Shown here: positions 9,601 to 18,115 of the stretch, piece after piece
How the letters are laid out: every line of letters begins with the position of its first letter
How positions within the stretch are numbered: the first letter of the stretch is position 1
From: Yoonia tamlensis
Lineage (GTDB): Bacteria; Pseudomonadota; Alphaproteobacteria; Rhodobacterales; Rhodobacteraceae
Length of the DNA stretch: 64,000 nucleotides
Direction: 5' to 3'
Assembly (NCBI RefSeq): GCF_900115105.1
Contig: NZ_FOYP01000001.1
Span: 2,072,097-2,136,096 of the forward strand
Program-made: the position numbers and the translations under genes
Notes under the pieces: generated by a model
Seen by the model: the letters and a program-made list of their open reading frames with translations, nothing else
The model's database searches: none
What the model was told of the DNA's origin: nothing

Positions 9601-10109
9601 GTTTCACCGCCAACCCCGCCCCAATGGCGATGGGCGTTTGGGACACCCCCGCCAATATGGTGGCCTTGCAAACTGCGCTGCGCGCGGTGCCTGCGCGGCC
9701 TGTCGCACCCGCAACAGATATGCCAGGGCCAACGGGTGAATCGAACCGCCACAGCTTGCGCCCGCGCGGCCCGATCCTGTGTATGGGGCCAGGCGCCGAA
9801 GCGGCCAAAGCACAGGTTGCGGCGGTCACCGCCTTGGGCGGCATTGCCGTGGATGCGGCGGGGCAAATCGCGGCGGACGATCTGCGTGACCTGACGCCGC
9901 TGGCAGGGGTGATCTGGTGGGGTGATGCCGATATTGGCCGCGCGATTGAAACCGCGCTTGCGCGGCGTGACGGCCCGATCACCGCGCTGGTCACGGGCAT
10001 GCCTGACGCGGCCCATGTGATGCATGAACGCCATGTCTGCATAGATACGACGGCGGCAGGCGGCAATGCGGCGCTGCTGGCCGAGGTCGCTGAGCAAGCA
10101 ACCGCTTGA
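6648..10109 (+). CDS. putA: Bifunctional proline dehydrogenase / glutamate-semialdehyde dehydrogenase PutA
   Basis: A 1153-residue PutA that oxidises proline to glutamate in two channelled steps, using FAD and then NAD. The proline dehydrogenase barrel includes LVKGAYWDAEIKRAQ near residue 350. The aldehyde dehydrogenase part carries SPWNFPLAIFTGQ, the general-base motif ETGGLNAM and catalytic Cys801 in GQRCSA. There is no N-terminal ribbon-helix-helix DNA-binding domain, so it is not self-regulating like the E. coli protein. A C-terminal extension ends in a conserved ERHVCIDTTAAGGN motif, as in type-B PutAs. The ATG at 6648 is set by AAGGAG 7 bases upstream. The frame is open further upstream, but that stretch is antisense to putR. 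Confidence 0.97.
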   Translation: MQQNTRDLHQEIDAAMYRDEQQTLADLVQTAALSAEIRQQISAKAAELVRKIRNSAEPGLMEVFLAEYGLSTDEGIALMCLAEALLRVPDAETIDALIEDKIAPSDWGKHLGHSASSLVNASTWALMLTGRVLDDEKPGITRHLRSAVKRLGEPVIRTAVARAMREMGRQFVLGEDIGKAMKRAAGMQAKGFTYSYDMLGEAARTESDARAYHLAYSRAISAIADHCTYDSVAQNPGISVKLSALHPRYEVAQSDRVMTELVPRVRALALLAKSAGMGFNIDAEEADRLSLSLDVIDAVLSEPALAGWDGFGVVVQAYGQRAPLVIDHLHGLASRLDRKIMIRLVKGAYWDAEIKRAQVAGIDGFPVFTAKQHTDISYISNARKLLGMTDRIYPQFATHNAHTVAAVLDMAAMAEVGPDGYEFQRLHGMGETLHTIVLNAEKTRCRIYAPVGAHEDLLAYLVRRLLENGANSSFVNQIVDESVAPETVAACPFDAIGQGIFLPKGPALFAPERVNARGWDLTHAPTLAAIDQGRASYLEAKWDAGPIVADTVPPPSPKTSVINPARSDDTVGHVRPADPATIAAALAAATPWEADAQTRAKALNAAADAYEANAPELFAILAREAGKAMPDIVAELREAVDFLRYYAAQASDATTARGIWTCISPWNFPLAIFTGQIAAALAAGNAVLAKPAEQTPLIATRAVEILHAAGVPLGALQLLPGGGDVGAALTSDARVNGVAFTGSTATALKIRAAMAANCAPGTPLIAETGGLNAMIVDSTALPEHAVRDIVNGAFRSAGQRCSALRCLYVQEDIAAPLLKMLQGAMNELVVGDPWHLSTDLGPVIDAPAHQIIADHIAQAESDGRIIHQIKAPSAGGHFIAPTAIRVDSITDMTREIFGPVLHVATFKADEIDAVIDTINGTGYGLTFGLHTRIDDRVQTIVERVAAGNIYVNRDQIGAIVGSQPFGGEGLSGTGPKAGGPHYLPRFTANPAPMAMGVWDTPANMVALQTALRAVPARPVAPATDMPGPTGESNRHSLRPRGPILCMGPGAEAAKAQVAAVTALGGIAVDAAGQIAADDLRDLTPLAGVIWWGDADIGRAIETALARRDGPITALVTGMPDAAHVMHERHVCIDTTAAGGNAALLAEVAEQATA

Positions 10110-10140
10110 CGCTGCGCGCCACATAAATCACGGTCGCGGT

Positions 10141-10875
10141 ATGATTTTACCATTCCGCGACCACAACCCGTCGACCCGCGTGCCCTATGTCACGATTGCG
10201 CTTATTGCGTTGAATATCCTGATTTTTGTTGTCAGCTACGCGCTGCAAACCGACCGCGAGATAAACCGCATTTTTGTCGAATACGGGTTAATCCCGGCAC
10301 GGTTCCACGATGGCGACGGCTATGCCACGTTGATCAGTTCCATGTTCTTGCACAGCGGGTTTATGCATCTGGCAGGGAACATGCTGTTCTTGTGGATCTA
10401 CGGCGACAATCTCGAAGACAAGCTCGGGCATCTGCCGTTCTTGGGCTTTTATCTGCTCTGCGGGATTGCGGCGGGGCTAGCGCAATATGCAGCACAGCCA
10501 CTGTCCGGAGTGCCGATGGTCGGCGCATCGGGTGCAATTGCGGGGGTGATGGGCGGCTATATCCTGCTGTTTCCCAGGGCGCGCGTCGATGTTTTTGTGT
10601 TTTTTATCGTGTTTTTCCGCATCTTCCCGTTGCCCGCGTGGGTCACGCTCGGGTTCTGGTTCGGGGCGCAAATCTTTAATGGAATCAACAGCGGTGCGGG
10701 CGGTGGTGGCGTGGCGCATTGGGCGCACGCAGGCGGGTTTGTCGCGGGGTTTGTGTTGATGCTGCCGTTTTGGATCAAATTCGGCAGCACCGGATTTTGG
10801 CGCCGGACGCAAGGGCATCCGGACCACCCCGAATCCCGATATCGGCGCAGCTCTGTTCCAGTGGTGCGGCGTTAA
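10141..10875 (+). CDS. Rhomboid family intramembrane serine protease
   Basis: A 244-residue inner-membrane protein with about six hydrophobic segments. The nucleophile Ser130 lies in GASGAIAG and the partner His196 in AHWAHAGGF, the Ser-His dyad of rhomboid proteases. The conserved SSMFLHSGFMHLAGNMLFL segment forms the L1/TM2 part. The substrate is not predictable. The start at 10141 (MILPFRDHNPS) is the usual start for this branch. The gene follows putA by 31 bases, and its last 4 bases overlap the convergent inositol monophosphatase gene. Confidence 0.92.
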   Translation: MILPFRDHNPSTRVPYVTIALIALNILIFVVSYALQTDREINRIFVEYGLIPARFHDGDGYATLISSMFLHSGFMHLAGNMLFLWIYGDNLEDKLGHLPFLGFYLLCGIAAGLAQYAAQPLSGVPMVGASGAIAGVMGGYILLFPRARVDVFVFFIVFFRIFPLPAWVTLGFWFGAQIFNGINSGAGGGGVAHWAHAGGFVAGFVLMLPFWIKFGSTGFWRRTQGHPDHPESRYRRSSVPVVRR

Positions 10876-11660
10876 GCCTTGCGGATCACTTTGGCGAAAC
10901 TGTCAAAGATCGGCGCGTTGGAGCAGATCACTTCGCCGTCGGCCAAAATATCACCGTCAGCGCGGATCGGTTCAATCATCGCACCTGCTTCGCGGGCGAT
11001 AATCAGGCCAGCCGCAATATCCCAGATGTGCAATTTGCGCTCCCAGAACCCATCATAGCGGCCAGCGGCCACATAGGCCAGATCAAGTGCGGCGGCACCA
11101 AAACGGCGCACGCCCGCGCAGGCTGGCAGGATGCGCGCAAGGTCTTGCAATGTTTCGGGCAAATCAGACCGCCCCGCAAAGGGCAGACCAGTGGCAAAAA
11201 TGCTTTCGATCATCCGGTGACGACCAGACACGCGCATACGGCTTTCATTCAACCAGGCACCGCCGCCTTTTTCCGCATAGAACATTTCGTCTTTGGCAGG
11301 GTCATAGACAACACCGGCAACGATCTGACCTTTGTGTTCAAGTGCGATGGACACAGCCCAATGCGGCAAACCGTGCAGGAAATTTGTGGTGCCATCCAGC
11401 GGATCAACGATCCAGCGGCGGGTTGGATCGGCGCCTTCGATTTCTTTGCCTTCCTCGCCCAAGAACCCGTAGGTCGGGCGCGCGTGCAGCAATTCTTCGC
11501 GGATGGTTTCTTCGGCGGTGCGGTCGGCACGGCTGACAAAATCGCCGGGGCCTTTGGCGCTCACCTGCAATTGTTCAACTTCGCCAAAGTCCTTAAGCAA
11601 TGCGCGCCCCGCTTTACGGGCGGTTTTCATCATCACGTTCAGGTTTGCACTGCCAGCCAT
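10872..11660 (-). CDS. Inositol monophosphatase family protein (SuhB-like)
   Basis: A 262-residue Mg-dependent phosphatase. The lithium-sensitive phosphatase motifs are all visible: GEEG, WIVDPLDGTTNF (metal ligands Asp and Asp) and LHIWDIAAGLIIAREAG near the C-terminus. The family hydrolyses inositol-1-phosphate or related sugar phosphates. SuhB members also act in rRNA antitermination in some bacteria. The length is normal for the family. It ends inside the last codons of the convergent rhomboid gene (4-base overlap). Confidence 0.92.
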   Translation of the reverse strand: MAGSANLNVMMKTARKAGRALLKDFGEVEQLQVSAKGPGDFVSRADRTAEETIREELLHARPTYGFLGEEGKEIEGADPTRRWIVDPLDGTTNFLHGLPHWAVSIALEHKGQIVAGVVYDPAKDEMFYAEKGGGAWLNESRMRVSGRHRMIESIFATGLPFAGRSDLPETLQDLARILPACAGVRRFGAAALDLAYVAAGRYDGFWERKLHIWDIAAGLIIAREAGAMIEPIRADGDILADGEVICSNAPIFDSFAKVIRKA

Positions 11661-11749
11661 TTGGACTTCTCCGGGTTCGGGATCAAGCGCGGCGTATAGG
11701 CCGTCATGCCGCGCAGAACAAGGGGCAATGCCGTATTTGGGTAAACCCG

Positions 11750-12655
11750 CTAGCGGCGTTGCAGTTTCACCGCCTCTTGTTTCGCCAAGCGGATCAGATG
11801 CGCCATAAACGGGCGGTGCGTGTCATCCGCGCGCGTCGCCGCATAAAGCCGCTTTGTAATGCCGGTTTTGGTTAGCGGGCGCGTGACATAATCAGAGTTA
11901 TAGCGCACTTGGCTGACGACCCAATCCGGCAGCACCGCAACACCCCGATTGGACGCGACGAGCAGCAAAATTACGGCTGTCAGTTCCACCTGCCGCACCG
12001 ATCCGGGTTCGACCTTGGCAGGGGTCAGCAGTTCGGAAAACACATCAAGCCGCGCGCGATCCACCGGATAGGTGATCAGGGTTTCACCGCGAAAATCTTC
12101 GGCTTCGATCACCTCTTTTTGCGCGAGCGGATGCGCGGCCGAGGCCACGAATACAGGTTCATAGTCAAACAGCGGGGTGAAATCCGTCTCGGGCAGGTCT
12201 TCGGGGTCGGAAGACACGACCAGATCGACCTCTTCTTTGCGCAGGGCGGGCAGCGCGTCAAACGCCAAACCAGGGCGAATATCGACATCGACCTCGGGCC
12301 ATGCTTTTCGGAACTGTTCAAGCACCGGAAACAGCCATTCAAAACAGGCGTGGCATTCAATCGCGATATGCAAACGCCCCGTGCTGCCTTTGACCAGACC
12401 CGAAAATTCGGCCTCGAGCGCAGCAACCTGCGGCAAGATTGCGTCAGCCGCGGCCAGCATCCGCATCCCCGCCGCCGAGAGTTTCAGCGGCTTTGAGCGG
12501 CGCACAAACAATTCAACGCCTGCTTGGTCTTCAATCCCCTTGATCTGATGGCTCAGCGCGCTTTGGGTGATATTCAGCTGATCCGCCGCACGGGCCAGCC
12601 CGCCCGCTTCATGGATTGCCTTGATGGTCCGCAAATGCCGGAATTCGATATGCAT
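11750..12655 (-). CDS. metR: LysR-type regulator, probable MetR
   Basis: A 301-residue LysR-type regulator. An N-terminal winged helix (FRHLRTIKAIHEAGGLARAADQLNITQSALSHQIK) is followed by a substrate-binding domain that contains AIECHACFEWLFPVL, characteristic of MetR, which senses homocysteine. It is divergent from metF and shares a 92-base intergenic region holding a MetR-like box. ATG 12655 is chosen because GAGGG lies 8 bases upstream. A second ATG at 12670 has no ribosome-binding sequence. Confidence 0.9.
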   Translation of the reverse strand: MHIEFRHLRTIKAIHEAGGLARAADQLNITQSALSHQIKGIEDQAGVELFVRRSKPLKLSAAGMRMLAAADAILPQVAALEAEFSGLVKGSTGRLHIAIECHACFEWLFPVLEQFRKAWPEVDVDIRPGLAFDALPALRKEEVDLVVSSDPEDLPETDFTPLFDYEPVFVASAAHPLAQKEVIEAEDFRGETLITYPVDRARLDVFSELLTPAKVEPGSVRQVELTAVILLLVASNRGVAVLPDWVVSQVRYNSDYVTRPLTKTGITKRLYAATRADDTHRPFMAHLIRLAKQEAVKLQRR

Positions 12656-12687
12656 ATGAAAGACCCTCATGATCGTGGTGAAAGTTA

Positions 12688-12700
12688 TGAATTTGCCTCA
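12688..12700. promoter_or_regulatory. Candidate MetR box between metR and metF
   Basis: TGAATTTGCCTCA matches the MetR consensus TGAA-N5-TTCA at seven of eight positions. It lies 48-60 bases upstream of the metF start and 33 bases upstream of the metR start, which suits dual control of the divergent pair. It is a motif match only. Confidence 0.45.
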
Positions 12701-12747
12701 AGTTAATAAAGCTGCGATATGAGCAAGGCAAGAGAGAGGTCAGCCCC

Positions 12748-13614
12748 ATGTCCAACACAACTGTTTCATTCGAATTCTTCCCGCCAAAATCGCTCGCGGC
12801 TTCGTTCCGGCTATGGGATTGCGTGAACACGCTCGCCCCTCTTGATCCAACATTTGTGTCCGTGACTTATGGCGCAGGCGGCACAACCCGCAAACTAACC
12901 CACGAGGCGGTGGGCACGATCCACAAGACCAGCGGGCTGAATGTTGCAGCACATCTGACCTGTGTAGACGCGACCAAGGCCGAGACGCTCGAGATCGCCG
13001 AAGGCTATGCGCAAGAAGGCGTGCGCGAAATCGTGGCGCTGCGCGGCGATGCGCCCAAAGGGTCCGACGGGTTCAAACCGCATGCCGAGGGTTTTGCAAG
13101 CTCGGTTGAGCTGATCGCGGCACTTGCAGATACAGGTAAATTCAACATCCGCGTTGGCGCCTACCCTGAAAAGCACCCCGAAGCCGCAGACCAAGCCGCC
13201 GACATCGCATTCTTAAAGCGCAAGATCGACGCAGGCGCGACATCCGCCATCACGCAGTTCTTTTTCGAGGCTGACACGTTTTTCCGCTTCCGCGACGCTT
13301 GTGTCAAAGCAGGCATCGACGCACCGATCCTGCCAGGTATCCTGCCGATCGAAAACTGGGCTGGCACGCAGCGTTTTGCAAAAATGTGCGGCACATCCAT
13401 CCCGCAGGTCGTTACCGATGCGTTTGAAAACGCCACCCGTGATGGCACAACCGATCTGCTGGCAACGGCGCTTGCGACCGAACTTTGCGACAACCTGCGC
13501 CAAGGCGGCGTTGATCACCTACATTTCTATACGCTCAACCGCCCCGAGTTGACCCGCGATGTGTGTCATGCGCTTGGCGTGGCACCCAAGGCACGGGTAC
13601 AAAACGTCGCATAA
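12748..13614 (+). CDS. metF: 5,10-methylenetetrahydrofolate reductase
   Basis: A 288-residue FAD-dependent reductase that makes 5-methyl-tetrahydrofolate for methionine synthesis. The N-terminus VSFEFFPPKS contains the catalytic glutamate. Other family markers are VTYGAGGTTR, ALRGDAPKG, ITQFFFEADTFFRF and LPIENWAGTQRFAKMCG. The length is typical. It is divergent from metR, which probably regulates it. The ATG at 12748 is preceded by GAGAGAGGT. Confidence 0.97.
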   Translation: MSNTTVSFEFFPPKSLAASFRLWDCVNTLAPLDPTFVSVTYGAGGTTRKLTHEAVGTIHKTSGLNVAAHLTCVDATKAETLEIAEGYAQEGVREIVALRGDAPKGSDGFKPHAEGFASSVELIAALADTGKFNIRVGAYPEKHPEAADQAADIAFLKRKIDAGATSAITQFFFEADTFFRFRDACVKAGIDAPILPGILPIENWAGTQRFAKMCGTSIPQVVTDAFENATRDGTTDLLATALATELCDNLRQGGVDHLHFYTLNRPELTRDVCHALGVAPKARVQNVA

Positions 13615-13629
13615 ATCCTCGGGGGTCGC

Positions 13630-14694
13630 TCAGCCGCATTTTTGATCCCCAATATCATTTGCGGCTGGTGGGACTGGCGCGATTGTTTCATGCAACCGTT
13701 CCGACCGGCAGCGCCCGACCACGCGTTTGCGGCGGGCAAGGAAAACTTTGGACCAGCCGCGCCAATGCCCGATTGACGGGGCGTTCACGTCTTGCGGAAA
13801 CCTGTCGCGCCAGCCCGCTGGCAAAGGCACGCCGCAATCCGACAAACGGTCAAGCATCCAGACCAGCGGGATATTGGCCAAGGGCCGCGCCTGCGGATGG
13901 TCGCCAACCTGCCCGCCGATATCGGCATGATTGCCGCGAAACCAGACCTGTTCCATATGCCCAGCCCAATCCGGCGGGCATTGCCACATTACCGGCGCAT
14001 AAGCGAGCCTGCGTTCATCCAGCGCAAGCGCGTGAAATCCATTGCGCACATGCGGCCCTAGCGCGTGGTTGTGAAACCCGTGCGCCGTCGGTGTCCAGCG
14101 CCACAGGACCGGCAGGCGGAGGCCCAGCGCCTTGACGGTGTCCCAAACGGCGACGGCTTCGATTTGCACGTCGGCATGGCAAAACAATTCGCAAAACCGC
14201 CGCGCGACAGGGCGTGCCGCGCCGTTGCGATAATGCCGGTAGGCTTGGCGGACCCCGCGCACGGTCGCAAAATCGGCCTTGAGCAACCCAACGCTGTCAA
14301 TCACTCCCGCAAGCGATCGCACCGCATAGGCCCCGCGTGAATAGCCAACCAGAACGATCTTGTCGCCAGGCCGGTAGCGTGACGCAATTACGCCATAAGC
14401 GCGTTTGATCTGGCGGTTTATCCCCTTTCCGGTCACCACATCCCAAGTGCCCGACCAGTCACGCCATTGAATGCCTGCCTCGTAATAGACGGTCAGGTTT
14501 GTGCGCGCGCTTACCTCGCTCAGCAGCTTAAAGGTGATTCCCGCATTGCTTTCATGTCCCAACGCAAGCGACGACCGTGTGCCATCCAGAATGACAACAT
14601 GGGTCGCAGGGCCACGCCCGCGAATACCGCCCTCTTCGGTGCGCGCACGGCGCCCGATAAGGCCAAAAAGCCAGTCACGCAGCTGCACTGTCAT
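13630..14694 (-). CDS. DUF2235 / T6SS-phospholipase-like alpha/beta hydrolase
   Basis: A 354-residue protein of the DUF2235 family, whose catalytic domain is shared with Tle1-type lipases. The nucleophile elbow is VGYSRGAYAVR (Ser119), followed by DTVKALGLRLP and WFRGNHADIGGQ, which hold likely acidic and histidine residues of the triad. There is no signal peptide, and no type VI secretion genes are nearby, so an effector role is unsupported. Its start overlaps the end of the molybdoprotein gene by 20 bases, so the two probably form an operon. Confidence 0.85.
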   Translation of the reverse strand: MTVQLRDWLFGLIGRRARTEEGGIRGRGPATHVVILDGTRSSLALGHESNAGITFKLLSEVSARTNLTVYYEAGIQWRDWSGTWDVVTGKGINRQIKRAYGVIASRYRPGDKIVLVGYSRGAYAVRSLAGVIDSVGLLKADFATVRGVRQAYRHYRNGAARPVARRFCELFCHADVQIEAVAVWDTVKALGLRLPVLWRWTPTAHGFHNHALGPHVRNGFHALALDERRLAYAPVMWQCPPDWAGHMEQVWFRGNHADIGGQVGDHPQARPLANIPLVWMLDRLSDCGVPLPAGWRDRFPQDVNAPSIGHWRGWSKVFLARRKRVVGRCRSERLHETIAPVPPAANDIGDQKCG

Positions 14695-16975
14695 CCTTTG
14701 CCGCCTTCATTGCCTGCCAGATACGGTGGGGCGTAAACGGCATTGCGACCTGCCGCACCCCCATATCCCAAAGCGCATCGGTCACCGCATTTGCCACCGC
14801 AGCCAAAGCGCCGACAGTGCCCGCCTCGCCACAGCCCTTCATGCCCATCGGGTTATTTGTTGACGGGGTGCATTCGGTCGCAAAACGGATCATCGGCATG
14901 TCATCCGCGCGCGGGATCGCGTAATCCATAAAGCTTGCGCTTAGCAATTGTCCGTCCGCGTCGAACACAACCCGCTCGGTCAGCGCCTGCCCGATCCCTT
15001 GGGCCACCCCGCCATGCACTTGGCCTTCGGCCAGCATCGGGTTGATCAGATTGCCAAAATCATCAACGACGGTGTAGCGGTCCACCTTGACCACGCCCGT
15101 GTCAGGGTCGATTTCCACCTCGGCGACATGCGCGCCATTGGGAAAGCTGCGATTTTCAATATCAAATGTCGCCGTATGCACCAGCAGATCATCGCGACCC
15201 GCATCGCGCGCCATTTGCACGACCTCAAGCATGGTTGGCGTCAGGTTCGACCCGTCCACGCGGAACCTTTCATCATCGAAACTGACGGCCCCGACATACA
15301 CCCCCTGATCCGCCGCAAGAAACGCGCTGAATGCCGCGACCATCACGCCAACCGTCGCCAGAGTCGCGGCGTTTTGCACCGTTACCGACCGTGACCCGCC
15401 CGTGCCGCCGCCTTTTTTGATCAGGTCACTATCGCCCTGCACAACGGTGATCTGGTCCGCCGGTATGCCTGTGTGATCCGCCAGAAACTGTGCATAAACC
15501 GTTTCATGCCCCTGCCCGTTGGATTGCGTCCCGACAAAGATCAGCGCGCCATCATCGGTGAATGCCACTTTGGTCGTTTCTTCGGTATCACCCAGAATGC
15601 TTTCGATATAGTAACACAGGCCCTGCCCGCGCAGCAGGCCCTTGGCCTGTGATGCGGCTTTGCGGGTTTCAAACCCCGCGCGATCGGATTCAAGCGCAGC
15701 GCGGTGCAGCACCTTGCCAAAATCACCCACATCATAAGTGACACCGGTGACAGAGGTGTAGGGAAACTGATCAGGCCGGATAAAGTTCTTTTCGCGCAGC
15801 GCCCAAGGGTCCACACCCAATTGACGGGCGGCTTCGTCCATCGTGCGCTCAAGGACAAAAATCGCTTCGGGGCGACCCGCACCACGGTATGCGTCAACCG
15901 GCGTTGTATTGGTAAACACGCCCTTGCAGCCCATATAGGCCGTTTGCACATCATAGGTGCCCATCAGGACCTTGGCGAATAATTCGGTCTGGATTGGCTG
16001 CGCATAGCCCGAATTATAAGCGCCCATATTCGCGATGGTATCCAGATGATAGGCGACAATGCGGTGGTTTTCGTCAAAGGCCAGCGTTGCCTTGGTCGTC
16101 AAATCGCGCCCTGCATTATCCGACAGCATGGCTTCGGTCCGTTCGGACATCCAGCGCACCGGGCGGCCCAAGATCCGCGCGGCATGGGCAACGGCGAAGT
16201 ATTCAGGATAGCGCATCGCCTTCATCCCGAAACCGCCGCCGACATCGGGGTTGGTGACGCGGATATCGGCCTTGTCGATGCCGAAATGCTTGGCCAAATC
16301 ATCCTTAAGCCCCCAGACCCCCTGCCCACCAAAGGCCAGATGCAACCGCCCATCTGTGACTTCGGCAAAACAGCCGCGCGGCTCCATGGAATTGACGATA
16401 ATGCGGTTGTCGACAACTTCGGTCGTGACCACATGGGCCGCCTTTGCAATCGCTGCCCTTACAGCTTCTTCATCCCCCAACCCGAAATCAAAGGCCTGGT
16501 TGTTCGGGGCCTCCGCATGGATCGCATCACCGCCCACAGCCAGATCGACATGCACAGGTAGATCGTCAATTTCGAGCCCGATGACTTCGGCAGCATCCTT
16601 GGCCTGTGCCAGACTATCCGCGACAATCATCGCGATGGCTTCGCCAACGTGGCGCACACGCCCCTGCGCAAGGATCGGGCGCAGCGGTTTTGCGCCACGC
16701 GTGCCGTCACGGTTTTTCACAACGGTCGTGCCCAACCCTATCTTGACGCCTGCTGCGATCAGATCATCCACAGTGACAATCAACTGCACCCCGGGCATGT
16801 CGCGCGCATCTTCCAGATCAAGCGCACAGATCACGCCGTGTGCCACCGGCGCGCGCAGGAAATAGGCATGTGCCGCACCCTCGGGCGCGATATCATCCAC
16901 ATAGCGCCCCTGTCCGGTGACAAGCCGAAGGTCTTCGACCCGTTTGACAGATTGGCTTTTCCCGAATTTTTCCAT
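14675..16975 (-). CDS. Xanthine dehydrogenase / CoxL family molybdopterin-binding subunit, orphan
   Basis: A 766-residue large subunit of the molybdenum hydroxylase family. The active-site loop reads AYRGAGRPEA near residue 360. This is the form II (BMS) type rather than the AYRCSFR of genuine CO dehydrogenase, so CO oxidation should not be assumed. The catalytic glutamate is in KGCGEAGTVGA near residue 716, and the Moco-binding glycine segments GGGFGMKA and QSNGQGHETVYAQ are present. The usual FAD-binding and 2Fe-2S subunits are not adjacent. The start at 16975 (MEKFGKSQ) is the family start. The substrate is unknown. Confidence 0.88.
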   Translation of the reverse strand: MEKFGKSQSVKRVEDLRLVTGQGRYVDDIAPEGAAHAYFLRAPVAHGVICALDLEDARDMPGVQLIVTVDDLIAAGVKIGLGTTVVKNRDGTRGAKPLRPILAQGRVRHVGEAIAMIVADSLAQAKDAAEVIGLEIDDLPVHVDLAVGGDAIHAEAPNNQAFDFGLGDEEAVRAAIAKAAHVVTTEVVDNRIIVNSMEPRGCFAEVTDGRLHLAFGGQGVWGLKDDLAKHFGIDKADIRVTNPDVGGGFGMKAMRYPEYFAVAHAARILGRPVRWMSERTEAMLSDNAGRDLTTKATLAFDENHRIVAYHLDTIANMGAYNSGYAQPIQTELFAKVLMGTYDVQTAYMGCKGVFTNTTPVDAYRGAGRPEAIFVLERTMDEAARQLGVDPWALREKNFIRPDQFPYTSVTGVTYDVGDFGKVLHRAALESDRAGFETRKAASQAKGLLRGQGLCYYIESILGDTEETTKVAFTDDGALIFVGTQSNGQGHETVYAQFLADHTGIPADQITVVQGDSDLIKKGGGTGGSRSVTVQNAATLATVGVMVAAFSAFLAADQGVYVGAVSFDDERFRVDGSNLTPTMLEVVQMARDAGRDDLLVHTATFDIENRSFPNGAHVAEVEIDPDTGVVKVDRYTVVDDFGNLINPMLAEGQVHGGVAQGIGQALTERVVFDADGQLLSASFMDYAIPRADDMPMIRFATECTPSTNNPMGMKGCGEAGTVGALAAVANAVTDALWDMGVRQVAMPFTPHRIWQAMKAAKDDSAAA

Positions 16976-17156
16976 CTGCTTGATCCTGATTTCACGCGAG
17001 CTTTTGACCACCCTAAACCCGCGCCCGACGATGTCCAGTGACAGCTTTGTGCGAAAAACTTTCACATGCGGGGATTAAAACTGCCACCCCAGCCGTTGGT
17101 ATTGTAACTGACCGGATTGGCCGGCAGCGACACGAAACCATGACCGGAGTATTTTG

Positions 17157-17537
17157 ATGAAACTTTCCATTCTTGCTTTGACCACCATCGTCACCCTTGC
17201 CGCCTGTGATGACGCCTATGCCGCAGGCCACGCCAGCGCACCCGCTATTGATACCAATGGCATTCTGACAAACGCCGAAGGTATGAGCCTTTATACTTTT
17301 GATCCCGACACCGCGACGACATCCGCCTGCAACGGTGGTTGTGCTGCCAACTGGCCACCGCTTGCCGCTGATTCTGATGCCGCAGCAGCGGGCGATTTCA
17401 CCGTCATCACCCGCGATGATGGCAGCCTGCAATGGGCCTATGACGGCCAGCCTCTGTATCTATGGGTCAATGACCGCGCACCAGGCGACACAACCGGCGA
17501 TGGCGTCGGCGGAAATTGGCATCTTGCGCGCCCCTAA
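17157..17537 (+). CDS. COG4315-type secreted repeat lipoprotein
   Basis: A 126-residue exported protein. Signal peptide MKLSILALTTIVTLAAC ends in a lipobox (LAAC), so it is probably a lipoprotein. The mature part has two copies of the COG4315 'secreted repeat': GMSLYTFDPDT..C..GCAANWPPL and GQPLYLW..D..PGD..GDGVGGNWH. The function of the family is unknown; members often sit with ECF sigma and anti-sigma genes, as here. GGAG 7 bases before the ATG at 17157 fixes the start. Confidence 0.85.
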   Translation: MKLSILALTTIVTLAACDDAYAAGHASAPAIDTNGILTNAEGMSLYTFDPDTATTSACNGGCAANWPPLAADSDAAAAGDFTVITRDDGSLQWAYDGQPLYLWVNDRAPGDTTGDGVGGNWHLARP

Positions 17538-17617
17538 GCGGGAATATCTTTACGCAATGCTTTCTGGCCGTTAGCTTCGGCCAGGACAGCAATTGGGCAC
17601 GGATTATCCCCGTCAAT

Positions 17618-18115
17618 ATGAACAGTTTTCAGCAGCAGATTTCGGATTGTTTGCCCGACCTGTGGCGCTATGCTTTTGCGCTCACCCGTAACCGCGATGC
17701 GGCGGATGACCTGTTGCAAGACGCCGTTGAACGGGCGTGGCGCAAACGCGCGTTATGGGAACCCACAGGCACAGTCAAAGCCTGGGCGATGAAGGTCTTG
17801 CTGAACACTTACCGCACGCAATTGCGCGCGCCCGCGCAGCGCCATGCGGCTGGCCCGCTCGACGACATCGCGCAAACCGTGCCTGCGGTCGATACATTGG
17901 CGGATCAGCTTGCACTCGCGGAAACCGCCCGCGCGATGGCGACCCTGCCTCAAGACCAGCGCGAAGCCTTGCTTAGTGTGGTTGTCGGCGGGCTCAGCTA
18001 TAAAGAGGCGGCGGCGACATTGGACATTCCGCTTGGGACGCTTATGTCACGTTTGGGCCGTGCGCGCGCAGCCCTTAAGTCGGCGATGCAACCAGTTGAA
18101 GGCCCGGTATCATGA
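17618..18115 (+). CDS. ECF-type RNA polymerase sigma factor
   Basis: A 165-residue sigma factor with only regions 2 and 4. Region 2 (DLWRYAFALTRNRDAADDLLQDAVERAW) spans about residues 13-45. Region 4 (LPQDQREALLSVVVGGLSYKEAAATLDIPLGTLMSRLGRAR) spans about 110-150. It lies between the COG4315 lipoprotein gene and a membrane anti-sigma gene. ATG 17618 is the only start that leaves a normal region 2. Its stop overlaps the next start (ATGA), indicating coupling. Confidence 0.92.
   Translation: MNSFQQQISDCLPDLWRYAFALTRNRDAADDLLQDAVERAWRKRALWEPTGTVKAWAMKVLLNTYRTQLRAPAQRHAAGPLDDIAQTVPAVDTLADQLALAETARAMATLPQDQREALLSVVVGGLSYKEAAATLDIPLGTLMSRLGRARAALKSAMQPVEGPVS

Noticed and set aside
14675..16975. 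Naming the CoxL-type protein as carbon monoxide dehydrogenase
   Set aside because: The active-site loop is AYRGAGR rather than AYRCSFR, and partner subunits are missing.
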